A DNA stretch of 64,000 nt from Roseibium aggregatum (lineage in GTDB: Bacteria > Pseudomonadota > Alphaproteobacteria > Rhizobiales > Stappiaceae), in the NCBI RefSeq assembly GCF_017309185.1, contig NZ_JAEKJZ010000001.1, positions 2,108,001 to 2,172,000 on the forward strand, in the 5' to 3' direction. The translations under genes were made by a program, and so were the position numbers. The notes beneath the pieces are model-generated. The model did not search any database and was not told the origin of the DNA. It saw nothing but the letters and a program-made list of their open reading frames with translations. The number at the start of each line of letters is the position of its first letter. The first letter of the stretch is position 1. This document shows positions 1 to 9,269 of this stretch, piece by piece.

Positions 1-3000
1 TCGCTTCAAGCGTCTCGGTGCCGGCATTTTCCCAGTACCGGACTTCGATCGTGTAGATTTCACCGGCGTCCAGGTCGGCTTCCGCCCATCTGGTCGTTGC
101 GGACTGATCGTGATCGTTGTCGAGATGGTCGCTTTCGTTGCCATAGGAATCCGTGAAGGTCACCAGATTTCCGTTGGAATCGTAGATCCGGATTGTCGAA
201 CCATCGTCGGAGCGCGTCGAAAAGCGATAGGTGCCGCCGTCGGTCGCGGTAAAATTGGACGTCAGAATGACGCCGAAGTCGTCCTGATTGTCGGTGGAAC
301 CTCTCGCGGTCGTAATCAGGGCATTAACGTCGACGGCATCGGTCGTGCCTTCATCGATCATCGACCCGCTTTCGATGTCGCCCGCCTGTCCGGAGGCATA
401 ACTGAAATCGTGATCGTAAACCTGATAATGCCAGGTTCCGTTGGTTGACTGGGCCTCTCCGTAAAGCGTGTCGTTGCCGTCGCCTCCTGAAACGGTATCG
501 TCGCCGGATCCTCCAGACAGCGTGTCGTTCGCGGATCCACCGGAGATGTCGTCGTTCCCCGAGGCTCCGTCGATGGTCGCGCCGTCGTCGTGGCCTGTAA
601 TGGTGTCGTCGCCGGTTCCGCCCGTGATCGTTGTTTCCGCAACGCCGCTGTCCGTGAAGGACTGGCCCCCGTCGTCTAGCTGATAGTCTTCAGCAACGTC
701 GGATACGGAAACCGTGAATGTCTCCTGGGAGGTCGATCCATCGGAAGAGGTCGCCGTGACGATCAGCGAGATTGACGGTTCACTTTCATAGTCGAAGGTT
801 GCGCCATCTGCGACGGTGACGACGCCGTTTGCATCGACGGTGAAGCGGTTGTCGTCGACGGTGTAGCCGACGGTGTCGGTGACATCGGCGTCGGTGGCGA
901 GCGCGGTGATGCCAACTGTTGTGCCCGAGGATGCATCCTCGGCGATTGTGTTGTCCGTGGCGTCCGTATCGGAAACGGCAGACACGGCGCTTTCGTTGAC
1001 GTCTGACACGGAGATTGTGAAAGTCTCTTGCGAGGTGGAACCATCGGAAGAGGTGGCCGTCACGGTGACGTCGATAGAGCCTTCGGTCTCTGCATCGAAG
1101 ATTGCTCCGTCGGCAACGGTGACAACGCCGTTCGCATCGACGGTGAACCGGTTGTCGTCGATGGTGTAGCTAACGGTGTCGGTGACATCGGCATCGGTGG
1201 CAAGCGCGGTGATGCCAACTGTTGTGCCCGAGGATGCATCTTCGGCAATGGTGTTGTCCGTGGCATCCGTGTCAGAGACGGACGAGACGGCGGATTCATT
1301 GACGTCGGAGACGGAGATGGTGAAGGTCTCCTGGGAGGTGGAGCCATCGGAAGAGGTCGCCGTCACGGTGACGTCGATGGAGCCTTCGGTCTCGGCATCG
1401 AAGCTTGCTCCGTCGGCAACGGTGACAACGCCGTTCGCATCGACGCTGAAGCGGTTGTCGTCGACGGTGTAGCTGACGGTGTCGGTGACATCGGCATCGG
1501 TGGCAAGCGCGGTGATGCCAACTGTTGTGCCCGAGGATGCATCCTCGGCGATTGTGTTGTCCGTGGCGTCCGTATCGGAAACGGCAGAAACAACGGACTC
1601 GTTCACATCTGAGACGGAGATGGTGAAGGTCTCTTGCGAGGTGGAGCCATCGGACGAAGTCGCCGTGACGGTGACGTCGATGGAGCCTTCGGTCTCGGCG
1701 TCGAACGAGGCGCCGTCAGCAACGGTGACGACCCCGTTCGCATCCACGCTGAAGCGGCTGTCGTCAACGGTGTAGCTGACGGTATCGGTGACATCGGCGT
1801 CGGTGGCGAGCGCGGTGATGCCGACCTCGGTTCCTCCGGCTGCGTCCTCGGCAATGGTGTTGTCCGAAGCGTCCGTATCTAAAACGGCGGAAACGGCGCT
1901 TTCGTTGACGTCTGACACCGAGATTGTGAAGGTCTCTTGCGAGGTGGAGCCATCGGAAGAGGTGGCCGTCACGGTGACGTCGATAGAGCCTTCGGTCTCT
2001 GCATCGAAGCTTGCTCCGTCGGCAACGGTGACAACGCCGTTCGCATCGACGGTGAACCGGTTGTCGTCAACGGTGTAGCCGACGGTGTCGGTGACATCGG
2101 CGTCGGTGGCAAGCGCCGTAATGCCGACCTCGGTTCCTGCGGCTGCGTCCTCGGCAATGGTGTTGTCCGTGGCGTCCGTATCTGACACAGCAGAAACGGC
2201 GCTTTCGTTGACGTCGGAGACGGAGATTGTGAAAGTCTCTTGCGAGGTTGAGCCATCGGAAGAGGTGGCCATCACCGTGACATCGATGGAGCCTTCGGTC
2301 TCGGCATCGAAGCTTGCTCCGTCGGCAACGGTGACGACCCCGTTTGCATCGACGGTGAAGCGGCTGTCGTCGACGGTGTAGCTGACGGTGTCGGTGACAT
2401 CGGCGTCGGTGGCAAGCGCGGTGATGCCAACTGTTGTGCCCGAGGATGCATCTTCGGCAATGGTGTTGTCCGTGGCATCCGTGTCAGAGACGGACGAGAC
2501 GGCGGATTCATTGACGTCGGAGACGGAGATGGTGAAGGTCTCCTGGGAGGTGGAGCCATCGGAAGAGGTCGCCGTCACGGTGACGTCGATGGAGCCTTCG
2601 GTCTCTGCATCGAAGCTTGCTCCGTCGGCAACGGTGACAACACCGTTCGCATCGACGGTGAACCGGTTGTCGTCGACGGTGTAGCTGACGGTGTCGGTGA
2701 CATCGGCATCGGTGGCAAGCGCGGTGATGCCAACTGTTGTGCCCGAGGACGCATCCTCGGCGATGGTGTTGTCCGTGGCGTCCGTATCGGAAACGGCTGA
2801 GACAGAGCTTTCGTTCACATCAGAGACCGTCAGGTTGAAGACCTGGGAGGACTGCGAACCATCGGTCGACGTGGCCGTTACCGTGAAGGAGACTGTGCTT
2901 TCTGTTTCCGCATCGAAATTTGCGCCGTCGGCAACGGTCACGATGCCGTTTTCGTCGATTTCAAATCTCGGGTCGTCTATCGAATAGGACACCGTGTCGG

Positions 3001-3997
3001 AGACATCCAGATCTTCCGCGCTCGCGGTTATTCCGGTGGTTTCGCCCGAGGCGGCATTTTCCGCGATGGCGTTGTCCGTGGCGTCGATATCCGTGACGGG
3101 CGAAACGCCGTATTCATTGACGTCCCGAACGCCTATGGTGAATGATTCGGTTTGCGTTTGTCCATCGGAGGCAGTCGCAAGGACGACGATGTCGTGACTG
3201 CCGGCCGATTCCGCATCCAGATCTCCGGCAACAGAGACGATGCCGCTAGCGGGATCTATGGAGAACAATCCACCGGCGTCATCCAGTAGACTGTATGTGA
3301 CTTGATTGCCGTCCGAGACATCCGCATGGGCCTGTATGCCCGTTCCCGAACCGGAGGCCGCGTCTTCGTCAACGGAATCGTCCGCGAGATCGATATCCGT
3401 TATTCCGGAGAGATTTGATGGAGAGGGCTCCGCAGGGTCCGTTCCGGGAACATCGGTCTCATCGGGAAGAACCGCCTTTGCCGTTGCAGCTTCCTGGGTT
3501 GGTGGGGTTTCCAGGCGCTCTTCCGAGATCGGGTCCTGCTCTTGCACGGATCCGTTGAGGATTCGGTCGGCAGGGTCGCTGGACAGCCCATTGCTCAGGG
3601 GCGCATCGGATGCGTCGGCAATGTGAACCGAGCGCGTTCCTTCTTCCTCGGCAGACGCGTTCGGCAGACCGGCATCGGCCGCATTGTCCGGCAAAGCGGT
3701 ACCATCGTTGTCGGATCCGTTGAGGGGTGGTGCCTCGAATATGGTTTCAAAGACGCCCTGACCGGTTTCCTCCAACGACCCCGTATGTCGGTCGGGGGTG
3801 TCGCTGCCCAGGTGCAGATTGGCGTTCACCTGCTCCATGGTTTCGCCCAGGTCCTGGTCGAGGTGGTAGTCGTGCGCCTGGTCAAGATGCTGGCCGTCGG
3901 GCTCCAGGAAGCCGGAATTCAGGTAGCTGTCCGAGGTCAGGGTGGTTCTGCTCTCGGTTGTCTCGTCCTGATTCCGTTTTTCGATTTCGTTCGCCAT
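1..3997 (-). CDS. Giant RTX/cadherin-like repeat protein, C-terminus beyond window
   Basis: Probable type I-secreted surface adhesin or matrix protein. About 1,332 codons read without a stop from ATG at 3997 to the window edge. Residues 1-190 are acidic and low in complexity, with no Sec signal peptide. Cadherin-like domains of about 101 residues follow; each opens with TDxDATDNxIAEDA and ends with the calcium-type motif VSDVNE. Residues about 394-1000 are near-identical copies. RTX nonapeptides (GGSGDDTVSGGDGNDTL) lie near residues 1120-1180. The last 140 residues resemble a PA14-like domain (GGTYRFSTRSDDGSTIRIYD). The gene is divergent from two ABC exporter genes, which supports type I secretion. 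The secretion signal, normally C-terminal, is not in the window. Domain class is secure; adhesin function is inferred. Confidence 0.9.
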   Translation of the reverse strand, partial: MANEIEKRNQDETTESRTTLTSDSYLNSGFLEPDGQHLDQAHDYHLDQDLGETMEQVNANLHLGSDTPDRHTGSLEETGQGVFETIFEAPPLNGSDNDGTALPDNAADAGLPNASAEEEGTRSVHIADASDAPLSNGLSSDPADRILNGSVQEQDPISEERLETPPTQEAATAKAVLPDETDVPGTDPAEPSPSNLSGITDIDLADDSVDEDAASGSGTGIQAHADVSDGNQVTYSLLDDAGGLFSIDPASGIVSVAGDLDAESAGSHDIVVLATASDGQTQTESFTIGVRDVNEYGVSPVTDIDATDNAIAENAASGETTGITASAEDLDVSDTVSYSIDDPRFEIDENGIVTVADGANFDAETESTVSFTVTATSTDGSQSSQVFNLTVSDVNESSVSAVSDTDATDNTIAEDASSGTTVGITALATDADVTDTVSYTVDDNRFTVDANGVVTVADGASFDAETEGSIDVTVTATSSDGSTSQETFTISVSDVNESAVSSVSDTDATDNTIAEDASSGTTVGITALATDADVTDTVSYTVDDSRFTVDANGVVTVADGASFDAETEGSIDVTVMATSSDGSTSQETFTISVSDVNESAVSAVSDTDATDNTIAEDAAAGTEVGITALATDADVTDTVGYTVDDNRFTVDANGVVTVADGASFDAETEGSIDVTVTATSSDGSTSQETFTISVSDVNESAVSAVLDTDASDNTIAEDAAGGTEVGITALATDADVTDTVSYTVDDSRFSVDANGVVTVADGASFDAETEGSIDVTVTATSSDGSTSQETFTISVSDVNESVVSAVSDTDATDNTIAEDASSGTTVGITALATDADVTDTVSYTVDDNRFSVDANGVVTVADGASFDAETEGSIDVTVTATSSDGSTSQETFTISVSDVNESAVSSVSDTDATDNTIAEDASSGTTVGITALATDADVTDTVSYTIDDNRFTVDANGVVTVADGAIFDAETEGSIDVTVTATSSDGSTSQETFTISVSDVNESAVSAVSDTDATDNTIAEDASSGTTVGITALATDADVTDTVGYTVDDNRFTVDANGVVTVADGATFDYESEPSISLIVTATSSDGSTSQETFTVSVSDVAEDYQLDDGGQSFTDSGVAETTITGGTGDDTITGHDDGATIDGASGNDDISGGSANDTLSGGSGDDTVSGGDGNDTLYGEAQSTNGTWHYQVYDHDFSYASGQAGDIESGSMIDEGTTDAVDVNALITTARGSTDNQDDFGVILTSNFTATDGGTYRFSTRSDDGSTIRIYDSNGNLVTFTDSYGNESDHLDNDHDQSATTRWAEADLDAGEIYTIEVRYWENAGTETLEA
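1000..2818 (-). repeat. Six near-identical 303-bp coding tandem repeats
   Basis: The unit is exactly 303 bp (101 codons), with the DVNE-encoding boundary recurring near 1000, 1303, 1606, 1909, 2212, 2515 and 2818. Units on either side (700-1000 and 2818-3420) are the same domain but more diverged. Two sequence variants alternate in the stretch after the AEDA motif. One encodes TTVGITA (near 905, 1208, 1511, 2414, 2717) and the other EVGITA (near 1815 and 2118). This mosaic pattern suggests recent duplication or gene conversion, and copy number may vary between strains or be collapsed in assembly. Confidence 0.93.
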
Positions 3998-4121
3998 TCC
4001 GGTCGCACATCCGCACGGTTGAAGATCGGTCGATGGAACGCCGACAGCCTTAAGGAAACGGAAAAAAGAACCGGAAATCTGTATGTTAGTTCAATTTAAA
4101 TCTACAATTCGGGATTTAGGG

Positions 4122-4159
4122 TAAACCGTTTTTAAACCGGATTGGCGCATTTTAAACGA
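4122..4159. promoter_or_regulatory. Direct repeats TAAACCG in the adhesin/exporter divergent promoter
   Basis: TAAACCG occurs at 4122-4128 and again at 4133-4139, 11 bp apart. A related TAAACGA lies at 4153-4159, a further 20 bp on. The spacings are close to whole helical turns, so the sites would face one side of the DNA. They lie in the 187-bp AT-rich gap between the adhesin start (3997) and the exporter start (4185) and are candidate sites for a shared regulator. No regulator family is assigned. Confidence 0.4.
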
Positions 4160-4184
4160 GCTCTAGAGGACTGTGGCTCGCTGA

Positions 4185-5918
4185 ATGCTGAAATCGGTTG
4201 TTTCATCCTTCTTTCTTCCTCGGCTCCGGATTCGGCATTCGCCGTCGGGCAGGTGGATTACCTCGCCTGGGCTGCCGCGGGATGTGGTCGTGGCGTCCGT
4301 TCTGACCAATATTCTCGGCTTGGCGATGCCTCTGGCGGTGTTGCAGGTCTATGACCGGGTCTTGCCGAATGCGTCCCTGAACACGCTCTGGGTTCTTATA
4401 GCGGGCGTCGTGACGGTGTTGATCGCCGATGGCGTCATCAAGGTTTCGCGCGCGGCTGTTGTCGGCCGATTGGGGGCGGGGTTCAATCATCAGGCCCACA
4501 AGGAACTTTTCCGAAGGATCCTCGATGCCGAAACGGATCTTTTCGCAAGCGTTCCTGTCTCCGTACAGGCGCATCGACTCCGTTCGCTTCAGTCGGTTGC
4601 GGAACACTACGGCGATCAGAGACGGCTGCTCGCCGTCGATCTTCCCGCCGGAACGATTTTTTTCGTGGTTCTTGCGTATATTGCCGGCCCGTTGGCTCTT
4701 GTCCCGCTGTGTCTGCTCTGCGGATTTTTGATGTTCGCATTGAAGCGAAACCGACTTTTGCAGAAAGTCATTGCAGAACGCTCGGAACAGGGCGACCGGA
4801 AGTCCGATTTTATTCTCGAGGTGCTCTCCGGCGCGAAGACCGTGAAGTCGCAGGCCATGGAAGCGTTGATCATGCGCAGGTTCGAGCGCCTGCAGAAACA
4901 GGCAGCCGAACTGAATGCAAATTTCATAAGGCTCTCTGGACAGCAGCGGGACATCGCATCGATTTTCGGAACGACGACGACGGTTTGCGTGGTGGTTTTT
5001 GGCGCCGCCATGGTCATTTACGGAAACTTCAGCATCGGGGGAGTCGCGGCAAGCACGCTTTTGTCCGGCCAGTTCGTCCAACCGTTTTTGCGTGCAATCA
5101 ATCAACTCACGGACATGCAGCGTTTGAACAACGACTATTCCCAGGTGAAGGCCCTCTTTCAGTTGCCGGTGGTCGAAGACAATCGCACCCCGGTCGGGGA
5201 AACCGACAGTTCGATCGAACTCGTCAACGTGTCCGTGCTCAGGGGCGAGGGTCGAGACCGCGTGCTTGAGAACGTCAACCTCAGGATCGAGGCAGGCGAG
5301 TTTCTGGGGGTGCGGGGACCGGAGGGAAGCGGGAAGACCAATCTCATGCGGCTGATCGCGGGAGAAATTCAGCCCGACGAGGGGCGCGTTTTGATCGGAG
5401 GACACGATTACTCCGGACCGGAGCGGAAGGCGCTTCGAAAAAACGTTGCCTATCTCGATAGCCAGTCGGCCATCTTCAACGGCAGCATCCTGGAAAATAT
5501 CACGATGTTCGGTGCTGTCTCGGACATCGCCCGGGCCAGGATGGCCGCGGGGCTTATCGGGCTGGAAAAAGAAATCCATTTGTTGCCGAAGGGCTACGAC
5601 ACACAGATCGGATCCGACCTTGGCGGCAGGGTCCCGACATCGACCCTGCAGAGAATCTGCATCGCAAGAGCACTTGCCGTCGAACCCGGAATACTGGTCC
5701 TCAACGAGGCCAATGCCTTGCTCGACCTGCCGGCTGAAAGAGGGCTGATTTCCGCTCTGCGGCGCCTGAAAGGGCTCCTGACCGTTGTGATCGTCAGTCA
5801 CCGGCCGTCAATGCTTGCGGTCGCGGACCGGCAGATCGAACTGCGCGATGGCAAGATATATCTCCACGGGGGCACAGCCCACGCCGGGGCGCCGGCGAGC
5901 GTGGAGGTCGCCGGATGA
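4185..5918 (+). CDS. Type I secretion ABC transporter, first subunit, degenerate NBD
   Basis: 577-residue inner-membrane ABC exporter half-transporter: membrane domain to about residue 320, then the nucleotide-binding domain (NBD). Walker A GPEGSGKT is intact at 378-385. The LSGGQ signature position reads VPTST (about 483-487). Walker B has Asn instead of Asp (LVLNEA, N507), the catalytic Glu508 is kept, and the switch His539 is present (VSHRP). There is no N-terminal peptidase-like domain. Its stop overlaps the next gene by four bases (ATGA), so the two subunits are probably translated together as a heterodimer. Divergence from the RTX gene suggests that protein as cargo. No membrane-fusion or TolC-type partner is in the window. 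Confidence 0.88.
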   Translation: MLKSVVSSFFLPRLRIRHSPSGRWITSPGLPRDVVVASVLTNILGLAMPLAVLQVYDRVLPNASLNTLWVLIAGVVTVLIADGVIKVSRAAVVGRLGAGFNHQAHKELFRRILDAETDLFASVPVSVQAHRLRSLQSVAEHYGDQRRLLAVDLPAGTIFFVVLAYIAGPLALVPLCLLCGFLMFALKRNRLLQKVIAERSEQGDRKSDFILEVLSGAKTVKSQAMEALIMRRFERLQKQAAELNANFIRLSGQQRDIASIFGTTTTVCVVVFGAAMVIYGNFSIGGVAASTLLSGQFVQPFLRAINQLTDMQRLNNDYSQVKALFQLPVVEDNRTPVGETDSSIELVNVSVLRGEGRDRVLENVNLRIEAGEFLGVRGPEGSGKTNLMRLIAGEIQPDEGRVLIGGHDYSGPERKALRKNVAYLDSQSAIFNGSILENITMFGAVSDIARARMAAGLIGLEKEIHLLPKGYDTQIGSDLGGRVPTSTLQRICIARALAVEPGILVLNEANALLDLPAERGLISALRRLKGLLTVVIVSHRPSMLAVADRQIELRDGKIYLHGGTAHAGAPASVEVAG

Positions 5919-8116
5919 ACAGAGGACTGTTTAATCTGGCGGAGCAGGATTTCCCGGAGAACCCGGTCCACAAGCAATTGAGCGATTTGTCCGCCGAGCT
6001 GTGCGCTTCGCCCGATGCTGCGTCGCGGGCGGACGCGTCCCCCGCCGAGAACTGCCTCGTTCCGCTGCTTGAGGAATTGGGATGGCACGGAAACAGCCGG
6101 CTCCTTTTTGAAGCTCTTCCGCATTTTGATTCCGTTGCGGATTTTCAGGATCTCAGGGCCGTACTCAATCGCTTGAATGTGAGGACAACCCTCTATCACG
6201 GCAAGGCGCGCAATCTGGACAAGAGCCATTTCCCGTGTTTGAGAGTGGCTGGTGGCGACGTGCAGATTATCGCGGGCATGTCGGATACAGGCGATTTCCG
6301 TGTCTACTCCGGCTGCGAGGGGCAGGCGAAAACCGTACCGACGGCAGAGATTACGCGAGACGAAGTCTATCTGGTCAAGGAAGACGTTGAAGAGACCGGC
6401 AAGGCCCGCAACGGCCGCAGCTGGTTCTCGCAGGTGTTCAGAAAATTCCGCGGCAGCGTCCTGGCGATCCTGGCACTGGGGTTTGTGCTGAACGTCCTGG
6501 CGCTCGGTCCGCCGTTGTTCATCATGGCCATCTACGACAAGGCCATGGGCGCGAAGGCGATCGATGTGCTGTTCACGATGGCCGCCGGTATCGTCATCAT
6601 TCTAGCCTGCGAAATAGGGCTGCGCAGGGCCAAGAACCGCCTGCAGTCCTACCTCGGCGGCCGCATCGACGCCCTTGTCGGCAACAAGACTTTCGAACGC
6701 ATCCTGCATTTGCCCTATGCCATGCTGTCGGAAGCTCCGATCGGGACCCAGGTTGCGCGTCTCAGGTTCTTCGGCAGCGTTCGGGACATTTTTCAGAGTT
6801 CTCTTCTCAGCGCCATTGTCGATATCCCCTTTACCCTGATCTTCATCGCGGCAATCTTCCTGATTGGCGGTCCCGTGGCGTTTCCGCCCCTGGTGCTTCT
6901 CGGTCTCTATACGCTGATGGCCATTTACGTTCTGCCCAGGATCCAGCGAGAGGTCGCACTCGTCGGAGAACAGAAGACCAGGCTCAACAACTTCATGATT
7001 GAAACCGTCCGGAACCAGAGAGCGCTCCGGAACCTGTCGGTGGATGACGTCTGGCTGGATCGGCTGTCGACCCTGTCGGAGAATTTCAACAAGTTGAATC
7101 TGCACGCGCGCAACCTGACCCATGTCCTTCAAACCGTTTCCCAGACGCTGATGACGATTTGCGGCGTGCTGGTTCTGGGGATCGGCGCGGGGCAGGCAAT
7201 GAACGGAGACATGAGCCTGGGCGCGCTGATCGCGACAATGGCATTGTCGTGGCGCGTCCTGAGCCCGATGAACCAGGCATTCTTGAGTATCACTCAGTTC
7301 GCGCAAAGCCGGGTGGTGATCGATCAGATCAATAGCCTGATGCAGGTTCCCCTGGAGCGCGAGCCCGGTCATCTGCCGAAGATCAAGCGTGAAATGCGCG
7401 GCGAACTGAAGATCTCTTCACTCGTGCTGCGCTATCCGGGAGCGACGGAAGCCACCTTGAAGGGCATAGACCTGACTGTCGGCGAAGGCGAGACGGTTGC
7501 AATCACCGGGGCGAGCGGTTCTGGGAAAACCGCGCTGTTTCAGGCCATAACGGGGTTGTTCCAGCCCCAGGTCGGATCCATTCTTTTCGACGGACTGGAT
7601 GTGCGCCAGCTCGACACGTCCGAGTGGCGGTCCGCGATCGGTTACGCTCCGGACAACCTGGATTTCTTTTACGGCACGGTCGACCAGAACCTGCGCCTGT
7701 CCGATCCGGGTGCAAGTCACCAGAGGCTTGTCGAAATCACGTCGCAACTCGGCCTTTTGTCCTACCTGAACGTTCATTTCGACGGACTGGAAACCAGGCT
7801 CAACGGTCAGAGCCTCAAACTGATTACCGAGGACATGAAACAGCGGATCGTTCTCGCCCGCGCGCTGATCAAATCCGCACCGCTCTATCTGTTCGACAAT
7901 CCCGGCACGCATCTCGATTTCGAAGGCGACAAGAAATTCATGGAGATGATCGAGGCGCTTCACGGCAAGGCCACAGTTCTTCTCAACACTCAAAGGCCCA
8001 GCCATATGAAACTGGCGGATCGGGTCGTGGTGTTGAAGTCCGGTCAGATCGCGATGATGGGCCCGCCGGAAAAGATTGTCCCGGCGATCATGGGGCAGCC
8101 GGCCAAGGCCGGGTGA
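5915..8116 (+). CDS. Type I secretion ABC transporter, second subunit, C39-like N-terminus
   Basis: 733-residue ABC exporter subunit. Residues 1 to about 150 look like the non-proteolytic C39-like domain that binds cargo in RTX exporters (family knowledge). The membrane domain spans roughly 175-460 and the NBD the C-terminus. Walker A GASGSGKT (532-539) is intact. The signature position reads ITEDM (about 637-641). Walker B is LFDN with Asp661 kept and Asn662 replacing the catalytic Glu, and the switch His is Gln693 (NTQRP). This NBD therefore lacks two catalytic residues, while its partner keeps Glu and His; neither has a standard LSGGQ. It is translationally coupled to the upstream gene and probably forms a heterodimer with it. 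Confidence 0.88.
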   Translation: MNRGLFNLAEQDFPENPVHKQLSDLSAELCASPDAASRADASPAENCLVPLLEELGWHGNSRLLFEALPHFDSVADFQDLRAVLNRLNVRTTLYHGKARNLDKSHFPCLRVAGGDVQIIAGMSDTGDFRVYSGCEGQAKTVPTAEITRDEVYLVKEDVEETGKARNGRSWFSQVFRKFRGSVLAILALGFVLNVLALGPPLFIMAIYDKAMGAKAIDVLFTMAAGIVIILACEIGLRRAKNRLQSYLGGRIDALVGNKTFERILHLPYAMLSEAPIGTQVARLRFFGSVRDIFQSSLLSAIVDIPFTLIFIAAIFLIGGPVAFPPLVLLGLYTLMAIYVLPRIQREVALVGEQKTRLNNFMIETVRNQRALRNLSVDDVWLDRLSTLSENFNKLNLHARNLTHVLQTVSQTLMTICGVLVLGIGAGQAMNGDMSLGALIATMALSWRVLSPMNQAFLSITQFAQSRVVIDQINSLMQVPLEREPGHLPKIKREMRGELKISSLVLRYPGATEATLKGIDLTVGEGETVAITGASGSGKTALFQAITGLFQPQVGSILFDGLDVRQLDTSEWRSAIGYAPDNLDFFYGTVDQNLRLSDPGASHQRLVEITSQLGLLSYLNVHFDGLETRLNGQSLKLITEDMKQRIVLARALIKSAPLYLFDNPGTHLDFEGDKKFMEMIEALHGKATVLLNTQRPSHMKLADRVVVLKSGQIAMMGPPEKIVPAIMGQPAKAG

Positions 8117-8160
8117 GGGCGGAGAACGGTCTTTCGGTCCGGACAAGCTTCGCAAGCCAG

Positions 8161-8189
8161 AAAAAAGGCGGCGCCAGTGGCACCGCCTT
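8161..8189 (-). terminator. Rho-independent terminator after the cytochrome c peroxidase gene
   Basis: Arms AAGGCGG(C)GCC and GGC(A)CCGCCTT pair around AGT with one C/A mismatch. Read on the minus strand, the hairpin is followed by a T run (A tract at 8161-8166 on the plus strand). It lies 30 bp beyond the peroxidase stop and faces the convergent exporter operon. Confidence 0.75.
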
Positions 8190-8219
8190 CTCGAGTTCTT
8201 GCACGATTGCGCCGTTTGC

Positions 8220-9269
8220 TTATTCGTCGATAACGACGCCGCTGGGTTTCGGCGTTGTTCCCGTTTCAGCCGGCAGGATCGGATAGACGACTTCCGGAAC
8301 CTCGCCGGTCAAGGCGTTCAGGAAGGCGACGACCGAGTCGATTTCGTCTTCGGACAGGTCCGCACCAAGCTGCGATGAAGCCATGATCTCGACGGCCGTC
8401 TTCAGATCCCAGACGACGCCGGAATGGAAGTAGGGGGCCGTCACGGCGATGTTCCGCAGGGGACCTGCGCGGAAAACATATTCGTCATCGGCGGTTTCGG
8501 TCACCTGGTACCGGCCCCGGTCACCCTCGGGAAGAACTTCCGCACCGGGTTTTTCAATGAGGCCGAACGGGTAGTATCCGTGACCGCCGACATTGACGCC
8601 GTTATGGCAGGCGGAGCATCCGGCTTCCATGAAGACGCGGAGACCTTCCTTCTGCTGGTCGGTCATCGCGTTGTCGTCGCCGTTCAGCCAGGCATCGAAC
8701 GGTGCCGGCGTGACCAGCGTGGCTTCGTAGGCTTCGATCGCCTTGGCGAAGTTGTCGAAGGTGACCGGATCCTGTTCGCCCGGGAAGGCAGCCTTGAACC
8801 AGTCGACGTATTGCGGCATGGAGTTCAGGGTCGCAACCACGTTTTCAGGCGTGTTGGCCATTTCGACACCGGCCTGAACCGGGCCCTTGGCCTGTTCGGC
8901 CAGGTCGGCTGCGCGACCGTCCCAGAACTGGGCTTCGTTGAAAACGGAGTTCAGGACGGTCGGTGCGTTGCGCGGTCCCTTCTGCCAGCCGTGACCGATG
9001 GAGGTGGACATGTTGTCGTCACCGCCGGTCGCCAGGTTGTGGCAGGAGTTGCAGGAGAACACGCCGGACGCGGACATGCGCGGATCGAAGAAGAGCGCCT
9101 TGCCCAGATCGATCTTTTCCGGAGTGATCGGATTGTCCTGAACCGAAGGGGTCGTAGAGGGGACCGGTTCGAACAGGTCCTTTGCTTCGGAACGCAGGTC
9201 TTCTTGCGCCGAAGCGGCTCCCGCCAGCAGACAGCTGACAGCAGCGATGGATGTCATCAAGTGTTTCAT
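8220..9269 (-). CDS. Di-haem cytochrome c peroxidase
   Basis: 349-residue periplasmic enzyme of the CcpA/MauG family that reduces hydrogen peroxide using electrons from cytochrome c. The start at 9269 follows GGAGG at eight-base spacing and opens a signal peptide (MKHLMTS...AASA/QE); an in-frame start 57 bp upstream lacks this. Two haem-binding CxxCH motifs are present: C73-NS-C76-H77 and C218-SA-C221-H222. The spacing and length match bacterial di-haem peroxidases. An FNR-type box lies about 107 bp upstream of the start, which suggests induction at low oxygen, as is known for this family. It is transcribed alone, with its own terminator. Confidence 0.93.
   Translation of the reverse strand: MKHLMTSIAAVSCLLAGAASAQEDLRSEAKDLFEPVPSTTPSVQDNPITPEKIDLGKALFFDPRMSASGVFSCNSCHNLATGGDDNMSTSIGHGWQKGPRNAPTVLNSVFNEAQFWDGRAADLAEQAKGPVQAGVEMANTPENVVATLNSMPQYVDWFKAAFPGEQDPVTFDNFAKAIEAYEATLVTPAPFDAWLNGDDNAMTDQQKEGLRVFMEAGCSACHNGVNVGGHGYYPFGLIEKPGAEVLPEGDRGRYQVTETADDEYVFRAGPLRNIAVTAPYFHSGVVWDLKTAVEIMASSQLGADLSEDEIDSVVAFLNALTGEVPEVVYPILPAETGTTPKPSGVVIDE

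Noticed and set aside
1000-2818. Possible CRISPR or satellite array
   Set aside because: The unit is 303 bp with no unique spacers and is exactly in phase with a coding frame; it is a protein repeat.
873-2987. Series of 98-residue plus-strand open frames with a 303-bp period
   Set aside because: They are antisense to the cadherin-like repeats, low in complexity (alanine, serine, valine) and lack ribosome-binding sites.
4203-5801. 532-residue minus-strand open frame
   Set aside because: Antisense to the first exporter gene, whose ABC motifs are unmistakable.
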